DNA of 64,000 nucleotides from the NCBI GenBank assembly GCA_030425385.1, contig JAUIAH010000019.1, positions 62,001 through 126,000 of the forward strand, given 5' to 3'. This document shows positions 47,507-58,500 of this stretch, piece by piece. How positions within the stretch are numbered: the stretch's first letter is position 1; the number at the start of each line of letters is the position of its first letter. The position numbers and the translations under genes were made by a program. Under the pieces are notes generated by a model that saw only the letters and a list, made by a program, of their open reading frames with translations, ran no database searches and was not told the origin of the DNA. This DNA comes from Verrucomicrobiia bacterium. GTDB taxonomy: Bacteria; Verrucomicrobiota; Verrucomicrobiia; Verrucomicrobiales; DEV007.

Positions 47507-48136
47507 AGGCAGTTCCTTGGCGAGTTGGTCCGCCCTGAAGTCACCGGGCGGCTCTCGTGCCCCTTCAGGGCACTCTTTTCTGGCTCGCGTGACTCAGGGC
47601 TAAAGCCCTGAGCTAGGCTCTCGGGGACTTTCAGCCCCCATTTCCCAGAGGCTCAATTACTAACAGAAGCATGCAATGTCCATCCAGCCTGAAGGACAGG
47701 GAGAACACAGCCCTGGGTGCGCATCTCGGGGACTTTAAGCCCCCAGGTTCCCAGAAATCACTAAAAGAAGCATGCAATGCTCATCCGGCCTGAAGGGCCG
47801 GGAGAACACAGCCCAGGGTGCGCATCTCGGGGACTTTCAGCCCCCCCAGGTTTCCAGAAACCACTAACAGAAGCATGCAATACCCATCCGGCCTGAAGGG
47901 CCGGGAGAGCACAGCCCAGGGCTTCAGCCCTGGGTGCGCATCGACAGAAGATTGTCCGCCCTGAAGGGGCGGGAGAACATTTCACCGGCCAGCTCTCGTG
48001 CCCATCCGACCTGAAGGGCCCAGAGAGCACCTCTCCCAACCCCCAGAGGAGGAATCCCCTGACAGAATCGTGCAACACCTGTACGCCTGACAGGCATTAC
48101 AGTGATCGAATGATAGAGCTAGCGGCTTCCACGCCC
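47507..48136. other. Gene-free 630-bp region with repeats and hairpins
   Basis: No credible gene is present between the FMN oxidase and carB. The region holds a degenerate tandem repeat (separate entry) and several GC-rich hairpins. Two are perfect: CTCAGGGC-TAAA-GCCCTGAG (47593-47612) and CCCAGGGC-TTCA-GCCCTGGG (47915-47934). Recurring modules such as CCTGAAGGGCCGGGAG and TCTCGGGGACTTTCAGCCCCC are themselves near-palindromic. An apparent frame through it has a Pro/Ser/Gly-rich translation typical of repeat DNA. Confidence 0.8.
47665..47972. repeat. About 102-bp tandem repeat, three degenerate copies
   Basis: The marker AGAAGCATGCAAT starts at 47665, 47766 and 47869, giving periods of 101 and 103 bp. 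Each unit continues with a CATCC(A/G)GCCTGAAGG block, GGGAGA(A/G)CACAGCCC, and GTGCGCATC; the first two units also carry TCTCGGGGACTTT and a C-run. The third copy keeps a full CCCAGGGC/GCCCTGGG hairpin where the first two have a collapsed form. Related fragments appear before the first copy (47507-47640) and after the third (to about 48070). It looks like an intergenic repeat family that may be dispersed in the genome. Confidence 0.8.
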
Positions 48137-51100
48137 CTAACTCTGATAGTCTTGCAGCGGGCAGACGTTTAGCTCTTGTTCTTGCTGGGCGCGGATCGCC
48201 TCGATGCTGGCCCGCGTGGCGCTAAGGGTGGTCATGATAGGGATGCGATGCGACGTGGCTTCGCTCCGGATCTTGATCGCATCGGCATGGGTTTCACGGT
48301 CGTCTGGCGTGTTGATGATGAGGGCAATCTCCTCATTCTTGATCATGTCGAGGACATTGGGGCGGCCTTCGTGCAACTTGGGCAAGACGGTGAATGGCAA
48401 GTCGCCTAACACACGTCCGGTGCCATCAGTGGTGTAGATATCAAAGCCAAGGTCATGGAACCCCTGAGCAATGTCGGCAATTTCCGCTTTCTGCCGATCT
48501 GCCACACTGATGAACACATTGCCAGAGGTGGGGAGAGCAGCCGATACGGCCATCTGCGATTTGGCATAGGCCATGCCGAGATTGGAATCGATTCCCATGA
48601 CCTCACCAGTGGATTTCATTTCGGGGCCAAGAGCGATGTCAATGCCAGGGAACTTGATGAAGGGGAAGACCGCTTCTTTCACCGAGTAGTGCGGAGGAAT
48701 CACACTTTCCGTGAACCCTAACTCTTTCAGCGTCTTGCCCGCCATGATCTTGGCCGCGAGTTTGGCCAATGGGACGCCGGTGGCCTTGCTCACAAAGGGC
48801 ACGGTCCGGGATGCCCGTGGATTGACCTCGATGACAAAGAGCTCTTCGTCCTTCACCGCGAATTGGATGTTCATGAGACCGCGCACCTCAAGGGCTTTCG
48901 CCAGGTCCTTGGCGGCCTGCGTGATCTCATCTTTCACCTTGTCCGAGAGACTGAAGGCGGGAATGGCACAGGCACTGTCACCACTGTGGACGCCCGCACG
49001 CTCAATGTGTTCCATGATGGCACCGACAACAGAGCTTTCTCCGTCACTGATACAATCCACATCGACTTCCGTGGCATCTTCGAGAAATCGATCCACCAAC
49101 ACAGGACGCTCCTGACTGGCCTCAACCGCGGACTCCATGTAGTGCGCGAGTTCGGCGTCATCATAGACGATCATCATGGCACGCCCTCCGAGAACAAAGC
49201 TCGGCCGCACGAGCACGGGGTAGCCGATGCGTTGAGCAACTTCCAAAGCAGCCTCTTTCGACGTCGCGGTGCCCGCCGGAGCCTGTTTCAAGCCTAACCG
49301 ATCGAGTAAGCTGGAAAAGTATTCCCGATCTTCTGCCAACTCGATGCTCTTGGGAGAGGTGCCAATGATAGGCACACCATGGGCTTCAAGATCTTTTGCC
49401 AGGTTGAGAGGCGTTTGCCCGCCAAATTGCACGATCACGCCCCAACATTGCTCTTCATCATAGATGTTGAGCACGTCTTCCAGGGTGAGCGGCTCAAAGA
49501 ACAACTTATCGCTCGTATCATAGTCCGTCGAGACGGTCTCCGGGTTCGAGTTGACCATGATGGTCTCGAAACCCAGTTCTTTCAGAGCAAAGGCAGCATG
49601 CACACAGCAATAGTCGAACTCAATCCCTTGCCCAATCCGGTTGGGGCCGCCTCCCAGGATCATCACTTTCTTCTTATCGCCACCTCGCGCTTCATTCTCG
49701 TCGCCGTAGGTCGAGTAGAAATAAGGTGTGTAAGCTTCGAATTCAGCCGCACAGGTATCGACCAAACGGTAGGTCGGGATGACGCCGGCCGCCTTCCGCT
49801 TTTCCCGGACCTCGCGCTCGGTATTCCCTGTCAAATGTGCCAATTGACGATCTGAGAATCCCAACTTCTTCACCTTGCGGAAGTCCACATCCTCCAAGGA
49901 CGATCCTTGCAAGGCCATGCCCTCATCCGCCAAGGTCTTCAATTGCCGGAGAAACCAGGGATCGATCTTGGAGAGCGCGAAGACTTCATCTTCGGAAACA
50001 CCACGCCGGAAGGCTTCGCCTACAAAGAGAATCCGTTCCGCATTGGGGACGCTGAGCTTGCTCTTGATCAACTCTAGCGACATGTCCTCAGGAGCATCCT
50101 TGCCATCAAACCCAAAACCAAAGCGGCCAATCTCCAGGGATCGCAAGGCTTTCTGCATCGCCTCCTTGAATGTCCGGCCGATGGCCATGGCCTCGCCGAC
50201 ACTCTTCATCATGCTCGTGAGCGTGGCGTCTGCTTTGGGAAACTTCTCGAACGTGAAGCGCGGGACCTTCACGACACAATAATCGATGGTCGGCTCGAAA
50301 CTCGCTGGCGTCTCTTTCGTGATATCGTTAGGCAATTCATCCAAGGTATAGCCCACCGCCAACTTCGCCGCGATCTTGGCAATGGGGAAGCCTGTAGCCT
50401 TGGACGCGAGCGCCGACGAACGCGACACCCGCGGATTCATCTCGATCACGATCATGCGCCCATCCTCCGGATTCACGGAGAACTGGATATTCGAACCGCC
50501 CGTTTCCACCCCAATTTCACGAATGACGGCAAACGAAGCATCACGCATCAATTGGTATTCTTTATCGGTGAGCGTCTGAATGGGAGCCACGGTGATGGAG
50601 TCGCCCGTATGCACACCCATGGGATCAAAGTTCTCGATCGAACAGATCACCACACAGTTGTCAGCACAATCCCGCATCACCTCCATCTCATACTCTTTCC
50701 ACCCTAACAAAGACTCCTCAATCAGCACCTCCGTCACTGGTGACAGGTCGAGACCGTGTCTGACAATTTGCTCAAATTCTTCTTTATTGTAAGCGATGCC
50801 GCCCCCTGCCCCGCCCAGGGTGTAGGCGGGACGAATGATGACGGGGAAACTGCCAATCTTCTCCGCAAACTGGTGTGCCTCCTCCAAGTTGTGCGCCACT
50901 CCAGAGATGGGCACATCCAGACCGATGCGGATCATCGCATCCTTAAATAGCTGGCGATCTTCTCCCCGCTCAATCGCATCCGCCTTGGCCCCAATCAGCT
51001 TCACCCCATGGGGTTCCAAACGGTTCTGGCGGACGAGTTCCATCGCCGTGTTCAGCGCTGTTTGCCCTCCCAGCGTCGGCAAGAGTGCCTGCGGCTTCTC

Positions 51101-51340
51101 CTTGAGAATGATCTTCTCCACCACATCTGGCGTGATCGGCTCGATGTAGGTCCGGGCGGCGAATTCCGGATCAGTCATGATGGTGGCGGGGTTGGAATTC
51201 ACCAGCACGACCTCATAGCCCTCCTCTTGCAGGGCCTTGCAAGCCTGCACCCCGGAATAGTCGAACTCGCAGCCCTGCCCAATGACAATCGGGCCGGCAC
51301 CAATCAGCAGAATCTTCTCAATACTCTCGTCCTTAGGCAT
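48137..51340 (-). CDS. carB: Carbamoyl-phosphate synthase large subunit
   Basis: About 1067 residues from ATG 51340 ([22 protein letters not shown]). With the small subunit CarA it makes carbamoyl phosphate from bicarbonate, glutamine-derived ammonia and two ATP, for pyrimidine and arginine synthesis. Two homologous ATP-grasp halves are visible, starting at [21 protein letters not shown] and [20 protein letters not shown], each with its own ATP-grasp blocks ([34 protein letters not shown]). The C-terminal MGS-like regulatory domain starts near residue 930 ([20 protein letters not shown]). carA is not adjacent. No attenuator was recognised. Confidence 0.97.
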   Translation of the reverse strand: MPKDESIEKILLIGAGPIVIGQGCEFDYSGVQACKALQEEGYEVVLVNSNPATIMTDPEFAARTYIEPITPDVVEKIILKEKPQALLPTLGGQTALNTAMELVRQNRLEPHGVKLIGAKADAIERGEDRQLFKDAMIRIGLDVPISGVAHNLEEAHQFAEKIGSFPVIIRPAYTLGGAGGGIAYNKEEFEQIVRHGLDLSPVTEVLIEESLLGWKEYEMEVMRDCADNCVVICSIENFDPMGVHTGDSITVAPIQTLTDKEYQLMRDASFAVIREIGVETGGSNIQFSVNPEDGRMIVIEMNPRVSRSSALASKATGFPIAKIAAKLAVGYTLDELPNDITKETPASFEPTIDYCVVKVPRFTFEKFPKADATLTSMMKSVGEAMAIGRTFKEAMQKALRSLEIGRFGFGFDGKDAPEDMSLELIKSKLSVPNAERILFVGEAFRRGVSEDEVFALSKIDPWFLRQLKTLADEGMALQGSSLEDVDFRKVKKLGFSDRQLAHLTGNTEREVREKRKAAGVIPTYRLVDTCAAEFEAYTPYFYSTYGDENEARGGDKKKVMILGGGPNRIGQGIEFDYCCVHAAFALKELGFETIMVNSNPETVSTDYDTSDKLFFEPLTLEDVLNIYDEEQCWGVIVQFGGQTPLNLAKDLEAHGVPIIGTSPKSIELAEDREYFSSLLDRLGLKQAPAGTATSKEAALEVAQRIGYPVLVRPSFVLGGRAMMIVYDDAELAHYMESAVEASQERPVLVDRFLEDATEVDVDCISDGESSVVGAIMEHIERAGVHSGDSACAIPAFSLSDKVKDEITQAAKDLAKALEVRGLMNIQFAVKDEELFVIEVNPRASRTVPFVSKATGVPLAKLAAKIMAGKTLKELGFTESVIPPHYSVKEAVFPFIKFPGIDIALGPEMKSTGEVMGIDSNLGMAYAKSQMAVSAALPTSGNVFISVADRQKAEIADIAQGFHDLGFDIYTTDGTGRVLGDLPFTVLPKLHEGRPNVLDMIKNEEIALIINTPDDRETHADAIKIRSEATSHRIPIMTTLSATRASIEAIRAQQEQELNVCPLQDYQS

Positions 51341-51522
51341 AAATTGGCGCACACTTCCATCCCCGCGGAAGCTTGTAAAGCGGGACTCGCGTAGGATCCC
51401 GTTCCATACAGAAACACAATCTCACGATCAGGCTGCTCGCGCGATGGCAAGAACCACGCTGAGAACATTTTAGGGAACTTTCCGCTCGCTGAGGGGAATC
51501 CTTTGGTGACGCCCTCGCTCCC

Positions 51523-52086
51523 GTGACTGAAACCGAACAACTCGCCTGCATCGACCGCACCCTGGCGGGCGACATGGCGGCTTTCGAGAACCTCGTGGCG
51601 CAATGGGAAGCAAGTGTCTACCGCGTGGCGGACGGGATCTGCCACGATTCCCATCACGCACGGGATGTGGCCCAAGACGCCTTCGTCGCGGCCTATCGCC
51701 AGTTGGGCCAGTTTGATCCCCATCGGGCCCAGTTTGCCACCTGGCTGCTCACGATCACGCGCAACCTGGCCCTCAAATCCAACCGGAAGCACCAGCGCAT
51801 GATCCCCACGCGTGCCGAATTCCTTGAGGATGCCTCCGTTTCCAAGGCCCCTTCTCCAGAAGAGGGCCTTGAGTGGAAAGAGACCTTTGCGGCACTGGAT
51901 GCGGCGATGGAGAAACTTCCCGCCAAGCTACGGGCGGCTTTCACCCTTACCGAACTGGAAGGGCTCTCCTATCAGGAAGCCGCCCTTATTGAAGCCGTAC
52001 CCATTGGCACCATCCGCTCTCGAATCAACCGCGCGCGTCAGCGCCTTCGCCTGGCGCTCATGTCCACCCCATCACCTCTATCATGA
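51523..52086 (+). CDS. RNA polymerase ECF sigma factor
   Basis: A 187-residue group-4 sigma factor beginning at GTG 51523 (MTETEQLACIDRTLAGDMAAFE). Region 2: FENLVAQWEASVYRVADGI, HHARDVAQDAFVAAYRQLGQFD and QFATWLLTITRNLALKSNRK. Region 4: LPAKLRAAFTLTELEGLSYQEAALIEAVPIGTIRSRINRARQRLRLAL. A GGAACTT at 51474-51480 upstream resembles an ECF -35 element, but a matching -10 is not clear. Its stop overlaps the start of a 92-residue protein (ATGA), and a signal peptidase gene follows, suggesting a three-gene operon. Confidence 0.92.
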   Translation: MTETEQLACIDRTLAGDMAAFENLVAQWEASVYRVADGICHDSHHARDVAQDAFVAAYRQLGQFDPHRAQFATWLLTITRNLALKSNRKHQRMIPTRAEFLEDASVSKAPSPEEGLEWKETFAALDAAMEKLPAKLRAAFTLTELEGLSYQEAALIEAVPIGTIRSRINRARQRLRLALMSTPSPLS

Positions 52087-52361
52087 ACACCACATCTCCT
52101 GACAACCCCACCAATGACCGCGCCTTCAATGCGTGGCTGCAGCACCGTCAGCACCGCGCGAGCACCGCCTTGGCAGGCTGCCGAGAATCCGCCCTGGAAC
52201 GGCTCCGCAGCAAGGCAGATGCCCACGCACCCCTGTCACCAGGCTATTCTGAACCCAGGATCGCACTTCGCCTACCGCTGCCCTTCTCCACCTTGGGAGC
52301 CTCCATGCTGGGCATCGCTCGCGTCGTCGTCTTCTTGGGCATCACCCTACTCCCCGCCTAA
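52083..52361 (+). CDS. Small membrane protein, possible anti-sigma factor
   Basis: A 92-residue protein overlapping the sigma gene by 4 bp. The N-terminal half is polar and helical (NDRAFNAWLQHRQHRAST, RESALERLRSKADAH); the C-terminus has one hydrophobic segment (TLGASMLGIARVVVFLGITL). Position and topology fit a minimal anti-sigma, but no zinc motif or known anti-sigma domain is visible, so the role is inference. The signal peptidase gene follows after 17 bp. Confidence 0.55.
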   Translation: MNTTSPDNPTNDRAFNAWLQHRQHRASTALAGCRESALERLRSKADAHAPLSPGYSEPRIALRLPLPFSTLGASMLGIARVVVFLGITLLPA

Positions 52362-52378
52362 ATCCACACACGATCACC

Positions 52379-53233
52379 ATGAACTCAATCACGCTCACCG
52401 CTCCGCGCAAGGCGTCCACCGCCCTCAATCTATCCCTCCTCAGTCCTGGCCTGGGACACGTCTATTGTGGGGTCATCACGCGAGGCCTCCTCATTCTATC
52501 ATTATCGTTACTTTCTTTGGTCGTCTTTGTCCTCGCACTGGCCTTGCCGTTTCCTGGAAGTGCCTTGCTGGTCTGGGTCACCGGTTTGGCAGTCGTGGCA
52601 TTGACGCTCTTTGGCTGCGTCGATTCGCGGCGACTCGCCCGGACGACTCGCAAAGACTACCGCCTCAAAGATTACAATCGGCCCCTCGTCTATACCATGC
52701 TAGCATTGATCTCAGGTGCCTCCCTGCCACTGATCGCCATTCTTCTGAAGACTTGGGTGGTCGAGGCCTTCGTCATGGAAGGCGATTCTTACTATCCTAC
52801 CCTGAGACCAGGCGCACGTGTCCTCGCCAACAAGCGCGCCTACGACCATGCGGATCCCCAACGAGGCGACACCATCGTGTTTCGCAGTCCCGATCGCACG
52901 CGCACCTGGGTCAAACGCGTCATCGCGCTTCCGGGAGACGAACTCGAGATCATCGCCGGGGAGATTTGGGTCAATGGAGACCATATTTCCCGCCGAACGC
53001 TCCGAACCGAGCCAGCGGGTTCGATTGCTCGCGAATCGATCGGGGACCACGCCTACGAAGTGGTGGAGGACGATTCCCATCTCGACAAGACGGTGATTCC
53101 TCCCAACCACGTGTTCGTCCTGGGCGATCATCGGCCAAGATCATTGGACAGCCGCCACTTTGGACCCATTTCCATCTTCAGCATTACCGGAAAAGTGACT
53201 ACGCAGATCTGGCCGCTTTGGCCACCGGCGTGA
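52379..53233 (+). CDS. lepB: Signal peptidase I-like serine protease with extra membrane segments
   Basis: A 284-residue membrane protein. About 120 residues with three or more hydrophobic segments precede the S26 domain. The nucleophile block is EGDSYYPTLRPG with S137; the usual SMxPT reads SYYPT. The general-base Lys is K179 in TWVKRVIALPGDELEI, and the C-terminal box is VLGDHRPRSLDSRHFGPI. The Ser-Lys dyad is therefore intact. It removes signal peptides at the outer face of the inner membrane. Its place behind an ECF sigma gene suggests a dedicated or stress-induced peptidase, which is inference; another lepB may exist elsewhere. Confidence 0.85.
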   Translation: MNSITLTAPRKASTALNLSLLSPGLGHVYCGVITRGLLILSLSLLSLVVFVLALALPFPGSALLVWVTGLAVVALTLFGCVDSRRLARTTRKDYRLKDYNRPLVYTMLALISGASLPLIAILLKTWVVEAFVMEGDSYYPTLRPGARVLANKRAYDHADPQRGDTIVFRSPDRTRTWVKRVIALPGDELEIIAGEIWVNGDHISRRTLRTEPAGSIARESIGDHAYEVVEDDSHLDKTVIPPNHVFVLGDHRPRSLDSRHFGPISIFSITGKVTTQIWPLWPPA

Positions 53234-53357
53234 TGTTTTCGAAAGGAAGTCAGCCGCAGTTCGCAAAGATGATCCTAAAGAGTGCGAATAATGGGGCAAA
53301 TGATTGCTAATCATAGTTTCCATAGCATTCTCTGCCAGAATCAGCCTCAGAGAATCC

Positions 53358-53741
53358 ATGGTCGCCATCAATCACCCTTCTCCTGACGAGCGCGGTCTCG
53401 TCAGTGCTCTCCGTGAGCGTTGGAAACAGTTCCGACGCCGACGCATCCAACACGCGATTCGGAGCTACAACAGCGACAAGCACTTCCGTTCCCCGATGTT
53501 TCGACCCATTGCGGGCCCGGCCACGATGCGCATGGTGCACGGTGAGATTGAGCGGAACAAGCTGCCTTTCCATGTGGATGGTGGAAGACCCTGGCTGGCC
53601 CACGCTCCCGCCTCTCCCTCCTCCAGCGAATCCCCGTCGTCTGCCGAGGATCCAGGTTCGGCCTTGCCTGCCAGCCTCCGCCATCGGCAGCCCTCCTCGA
53701 CCGAAACGTCGGAGGAGTCGCCCATCATTCTCACGACGTGA
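53358..53741 (+). CDS. Hypothetical basic protein with Ser/Pro-rich tail
   Basis: About 127 residues from ATG 53358 (MVAINHPSPDERG); an upstream ATG at 53304 is possible. The N-terminal half is basic (RERWKQFRRRRIQHAIRSYN), the C-terminal half a disordered Ser/Pro/Glu tail (PASPSSSESPSSAEDPG). No family recognised. Its last 11 bp overlap the convergent moaC gene. Coding status is plausible but not certain. Confidence 0.45.
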   Translation: MVAINHPSPDERGLVSALRERWKQFRRRRIQHAIRSYNSDKHFRSPMFRPIAGPATMRMVHGEIERNKLPFHVDGGRPWLAHAPASPSSSESPSSAEDPGSALPASLRHRQPSSTETSEESPIILTT

Positions 53742-54192
53742 GCGGCACCTTCTCTTTGGAGACCAACTGCACCTCAGAAATCACCATCTCGCCATCCACC
53801 GCCTTGCACATGTCGTAGATGGTGAGACCCGCCACCGCCACCGCCGTGAGGGCCTCCATCTCGACGCCCGTTTGCGCCTGAGTCTTCACCGTGGCGGTGA
53901 TCTCAAAACCAGCGGCATCCTCAGTGAACGTGAGCGAGACGTGTCGCAGAGGGAGTTGATGACAAAGGGGGATGAGCAAAGCCGTCTGCTTCGCGGCCTG
54001 AATGCCAGCGATCCGTGCGGTCGCTAACACATTCCCTTTCTTCACGCCATCACTGGTGATGAGGCGGATGGTCTCGGGTTGCAAGCGGATATGACCGCGG
54101 GCTTGAGCGATCCGCGTGACCACGTCTTTCCCTGACACATCTACCATATTCACATCGCCCTCCGGCGATACGTGGGTCAATTCCGTATTCAT
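53731..54192 (-). CDS. moaC: Cyclic pyranopterin monophosphate synthase
   Basis: A 153-residue MoaC that converts 3',8-cyclo-GTP to cyclic pyranopterin monophosphate in molybdenum cofactor synthesis. Conserved blocks: NMVDVSGKDVVTRIAQARG, KKGNVLATARIAGIQAAKQT, LIPLCHQLPL, TQAQTGVEMEALTAV and the catalytic YDMCKAVDGEM. Length is normal. moaA and other Mo-cofactor genes are not in the window. The Ste24-type gene lies 13 bp upstream on the same strand. Confidence 0.95.
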   Translation of the reverse strand: MNTELTHVSPEGDVNMVDVSGKDVVTRIAQARGHIRLQPETIRLITSDGVKKGNVLATARIAGIQAAKQTALLIPLCHQLPLRHVSLTFTEDAAGFEITATVKTQAQTGVEMEALTAVAVAGLTIYDMCKAVDGEMVISEVQLVSKEKVPLTS

Positions 54193-54205
54193 GTTTCGTC
54201 AAACG

Positions 54206-55450
54206 CTAGAGGGCACGCAGAGCGGTAATGCGTTCAAGCATCGGCGGGTGCGAGTAATTGATGAAGACGTAGAAGGGATGCGGGGTGAGATTGGAGAGAT
54301 TGTCCTTGGACAACGCCTTCAACGCCGAAATCAAATGATCGGAAGTGCCCGTGACTTCGGCCGCATAGGCATCGGCTTCAAACTCGTTCTTCCGACTAAA
54401 GATCGCCATGCCCACGCTGATGAGCTTGCTCAACGGGCTGAGAAGGAAGGAGAAGAAGATGAAGCTCAGATAAACGGACGTCTGCTCCACCCCAAAGGCA
54501 TCGAACAATCCGCGATTGTTCATGAAGAGGCCTAACAAATAGAAGATCAGACCCATCTGTAAGATGCCGAGAACGAGTGATTTCACGATGTGCTTCTTCT
54601 TGAAATGACCGATCTCATGGGCGAGCACCGCCACGAGTTCGGGCACCGTGTGCTTCTTAATAAGCGTATCGAAGAGGGCAATCTTCTTGTTCTTCCCGAA
54701 TCCGGCGAAATACGCATTGCTCTTGGTGGAACGTTTCGAGCCATCCATCTCAAAGACACCCGTGAGCGGAAACTCACACCTGGCCGCCATCGACTCGATG
54801 GCTGATTTCAATTCACCATCCTCCAAGGGTTCAAACTTATTGAACATTGGCAGGATCCACTTGGGATAGATGAAGAGAAGAAAGAGCTGGAACAAGGTCG
54901 TCACAACCCAAGCCACCACCCAGGCGCTGCTTTGAAACGTCGGATTCTCGAAGAGGTAGAGAAGCAACGCAAAGAGCGGCAATCCTAACACCGCGCTCAA
55001 GATGAGATTCTTCACAAGGTCAGCCGCGAAGGTCTTGGGGGTCATCTTGTTGAAGCCGAACGTCTCCTCGATCACGAAGGTGTCATAGAGATTGAAGGGT
55101 AGGGAAAGCAATTGACTGGCCAGAATGAGGACCGTGACGAAGAGGAGCCCAGTCACAATAGGACCCTGGCCAAACCCGCGCACCCACTGATCGAGCCATT
55201 GGAAACCGCCCAGCCACCAGAAGAGGAGAAAGACGATGAGCGAGAAGGTCGATTCCAAGAGGCCAAACTTCGTCGTCGTGCGCGTGTAGGCTTGTGATTG
55301 CGCGTATTTCTCCGCATCAAAGACATCGCCAAATTCACTGGGCAGCTCCGGTTTGAGCGCCTTGAGATTGAGGAGATTGGAGAAGACATCTAGCAGATAA
55401 AACCCAATGACGGTGATCGCGATGAAGATGAAGTAGCCGTTGAGTTCCAT
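54206..55450 (-). CDS. M48 (Ste24-type) membrane endopeptidase
   Basis: A 414-residue polytopic metalloprotease of the CAAX prenyl protease 1/Ste24 type. Zinc motif HEIGH is in AVLAHEIGHFKKKH (about residue 275), with the third ligand Glu in KNEFEADAYAA. Several transmembrane segments precede (YFIFIAITVIGFYLLDVF, VTGLLFVTVLILASQLLSL, LFALLLYLFENP) and follow it. The N-terminal DVFDAEKYAQSQAYTRTTTKF and ETFGFNKMTPKTFAADLVK are typical Ste24 blocks. Bacterial members act in membrane-protein quality control rather than on prenylated substrates, which is family knowledge. Confidence 0.93.
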   Translation of the reverse strand: MELNGYFIFIAITVIGFYLLDVFSNLLNLKALKPELPSEFGDVFDAEKYAQSQAYTRTTTKFGLLESTFSLIVFLLFWWLGGFQWLDQWVRGFGQGPIVTGLLFVTVLILASQLLSLPFNLYDTFVIEETFGFNKMTPKTFAADLVKNLILSAVLGLPLFALLLYLFENPTFQSSAWVVAWVVTTLFQLFLLFIYPKWILPMFNKFEPLEDGELKSAIESMAARCEFPLTGVFEMDGSKRSTKSNAYFAGFGKNKKIALFDTLIKKHTVPELVAVLAHEIGHFKKKHIVKSLVLGILQMGLIFYLLGLFMNNRGLFDAFGVEQTSVYLSFIFFSFLLSPLSKLISVGMAIFSRKNEFEADAYAAEVTGTSDHLISALKALSKDNLSNLTPHPFYVFINYSHPPMLERITALRAL

Positions 55451-55557
55451 GAATCGGCATTAACACAGTAGCCGAAGGGTCGCAATGGAGAACAACACTT
55501 GTGCACGAGGACTCGTTTCCGGTAGACTCTTCAGCCCTACCATAACCCTGCCCAACC

Positions 55558-58500
55558 ATGCTCTCACGTTTCCTTTCCTTCACGCTCGTCCTCGTTTGCG
55601 GGATGATCTCTGCGCCCGCTGCCCTCCGCCTGACCGAGGTGGTGACGAACAACGTCTCAAGCCTCGTGGATGAGGACAACGATTCGCCCGACTGGATCGA
55701 GCTCCACAATGATGGCGACGAATCGGCGTCACTGGCGGGCTATTTCCTAACGGACGATCAGAACGATCTGAATCAATGGGAGTTTCCCGACGTATCCCTC
55801 GATCCAGGCGCCTACATCGTCGTGTTTGCCTCGGGCAAAGATCGTCGTGTCGCCGCTGGCAACCTTCACACGAATTTCCAACTGAAGAATGGCGGCGAGT
55901 ATCTAGCGCTGGTCGATCCTGACAAAACCACGGTGATCGATGCGTTTGATCCCGAGATCCCACAGTTAGAGGACGATCAGAGCTATGGGGTGAGGGCCTC
56001 GGGAGGCACTTGGGTTCTCCATTATTTCAATACCCCCACCCCAGGCGCGGAGAACGCTAGCGGAACCGTGGCAGAGGAAGTGCAATTCTCCGTTCGCGGG
56101 CAACCGTTCACGGACACGGTCGAGGTGGTCCTTTCCACGCGTTCGGGTTCCCGTATCACCTACACGATGGATGGGAAGAAACCCACACTCTTCAATGGGC
56201 AGACTTACTCCGAGCCCATCGTTCTGGAGGAAACGACGATTCTCTCTGCCTCCATCTCCCGCGGCCCCCTCACGCAGGAAGTGTTCTTTAAAGTCACGCC
56301 TGAATTGGCTGCCCGAACGAGCAATCTCCCCTTGGTCATGGTGCAGAGTGACGGTCGGGTTGCGAATGCCGATTACAAAGACATGCTCTTGGGGATCTTG
56401 GAACCCAGCGGGGACGATTCGCGGACCAAAGTCGAAGGTCCCTTTACCCTCAATTCGAAAGGGCAAATCCGAGGGCGCGGATCCTCGACCTTGGGATTTC
56501 CCAAGAAATCTTACCGCCTGGAGTTCCAAGACGAAGACGGCGAAGACAAAGTGGTGAAACCGCTAGGCATGCCCTCCGAATCAGACTGGATTCTGAGCGG
56601 CCGCTATGAGGAAGATCGCTCTCTGATTCGCAATGAATTCACCTATGCGCTCAGTCGCCAAGTGGGGCGTTATGCCGCGCGCACGCGATTCTGTGAAGTC
56701 TACTTTGCGCCAGATGGCGATGATCCCGTCAGCGTCGATGATTACATCGGTGTCTACAGCTTCATGGAGTCACTCAAACGCGATGCCGACCGCATTGATA
56801 TCGATGAACTTCTCCCAGAACACGCCGCCGAACCGGAGATCACGGGAGGCTACATCTTCAAGGTCGATCGTGCGGGTGACAACGACACGGTGACGACGGC
56901 TGGAGGCCAAAGCATCGCTATCACCGAGCCCGCACGGACTGAGCTGACTTCTGAGCAGTTAGCGTATTTGCGAGGATATCTTGGAGACATGGCCGATTCC
57001 TTTGATTCCTCCGATCCAGAAACAGGCTACCCTGCCTACATTGATGTGGGATCTTGGTTAGACCATCATTTGATCAACACCCTGATGCTCAACGTCGATT
57101 CCCTGCGCTTGAGCACCTATTTCTACAAGCAACGCCTAGGCAAAGTGTTCGCCGGCCCTGTCTGGGACTTTAACATTTCGTCAGGATCACGCGATCGCTT
57201 TGGAAGCCCTCCCCGCCCTAGTGAACCTGAGGTATGGCGCGGGATCAGCGGCGATCGTGGCACGACCTTCTTCACCAATGGCACCCAACGGTGGTGGGGT
57301 GATCTCTTTCAACAACGCGATTTCCAACAGGCCTATTGCGACCGATGGCACGAACTGCGTCAGGGTGCCTTCAGCACCGAGAATATCCATGCCCTCATCG
57401 ACCGCATGGCCGACGAGATTCGGGAGGCTCAACAACGCAACGAAGCACGTTGGCCCCAAGTGCCTCCAGAGTACGGGGGCTGGCAGGGCGAGATCGATCA
57501 TCTCAAGGATTGGCTGGCCACGCGGGCGGCGTGGATGGATGGCGAATTGGTGAAGCCCCCAACAGCCATTCCAGATAGTGGCGCGCTCACAGAGGGCGAG
57601 ACGGTGCAGTTGCAAGGGCGACGAGGGACTCTCCTTGCTCCCACCACACTCTATTACACCACGGATGGCACCGATCCGCGACTGCCGGGAGGTGAGATCA
57701 ACCCCTCGGCGATCGAGTATCCTTCCGAGGGGATTCTGCTGGAAACGTCTGCGACCATCGTTGCTCGGGAATACCTGCCTGACTACAATCCTAAGCCAGA
57801 TGGGCCTGATCAACAATGGAGCGCCCCTGCGAGCTTCGCGTTCATTGTCGGTGTCGAGCCCGCCGCGGCAGGCAATTTGGTGGTTTCCGAAATCATGTAT
57901 CATCCTAGCAATCCCTCCGAATCCGAGATCGCTGCGGGGTTCACCAACGACGATGCCTTTGAATATCTGGAATTAGCTAACATTGGCACTTCTCCTATCG
58001 ATCTCCTCGGTGTCAGCGCCACGGACGGGATTGCTTTCCACTTCACGGATTCTCACATACTCGCTCCGGGCGAGACCGCGCTGCTCGTATCGAATGAAGC
58101 CGCCTTTCATGAGCGCTACGGCGCAGAAATCGAGGTTGCCGGTGTCTATGCTGGCAACCTGAGAAACTCGGGTGAAAGCCTAGCCCTCGTCAGCGCGTCG
58201 GGCGAAGCAATCCTTGCATTCGGCTACGATGATAATGACCCGTGGCCCGACGAAGCGGATGGTGACGGCGTCTCACTGGTTCTCAATGATCCTAACAGCA
58301 ACCCAGATCCTAACATGGTTGGCAGTTGGACCGTTGGCACACCGTCACCAGGAAGGCTGGGGGGCGGCGAGCCTGCCGGACAAAGCTATGAGGCGTGGGC
58401 TGCTGTAGCCATTCCCGAAGACCGTGCCAGCGATCCACTAGACGATCCCGATGCCGATGGTCTCGTGAATTTGCTAGAATACGCCCTGAATCGGAATCCT

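Noticed and set aside
47665-47972. CRISPR array
   Set aside because: Units are about 102 bp and diverge along their whole length; there is no short exact repeat with unique spacers and no cas gene nearby.
47761-48078. Minus-strand open frame of 105 codons
   Set aside because: It lies wholly in the intergenic repeat; its Pro/Ser/Gly/Cys-rich translation repeats with the DNA repeat and shows no protein features.
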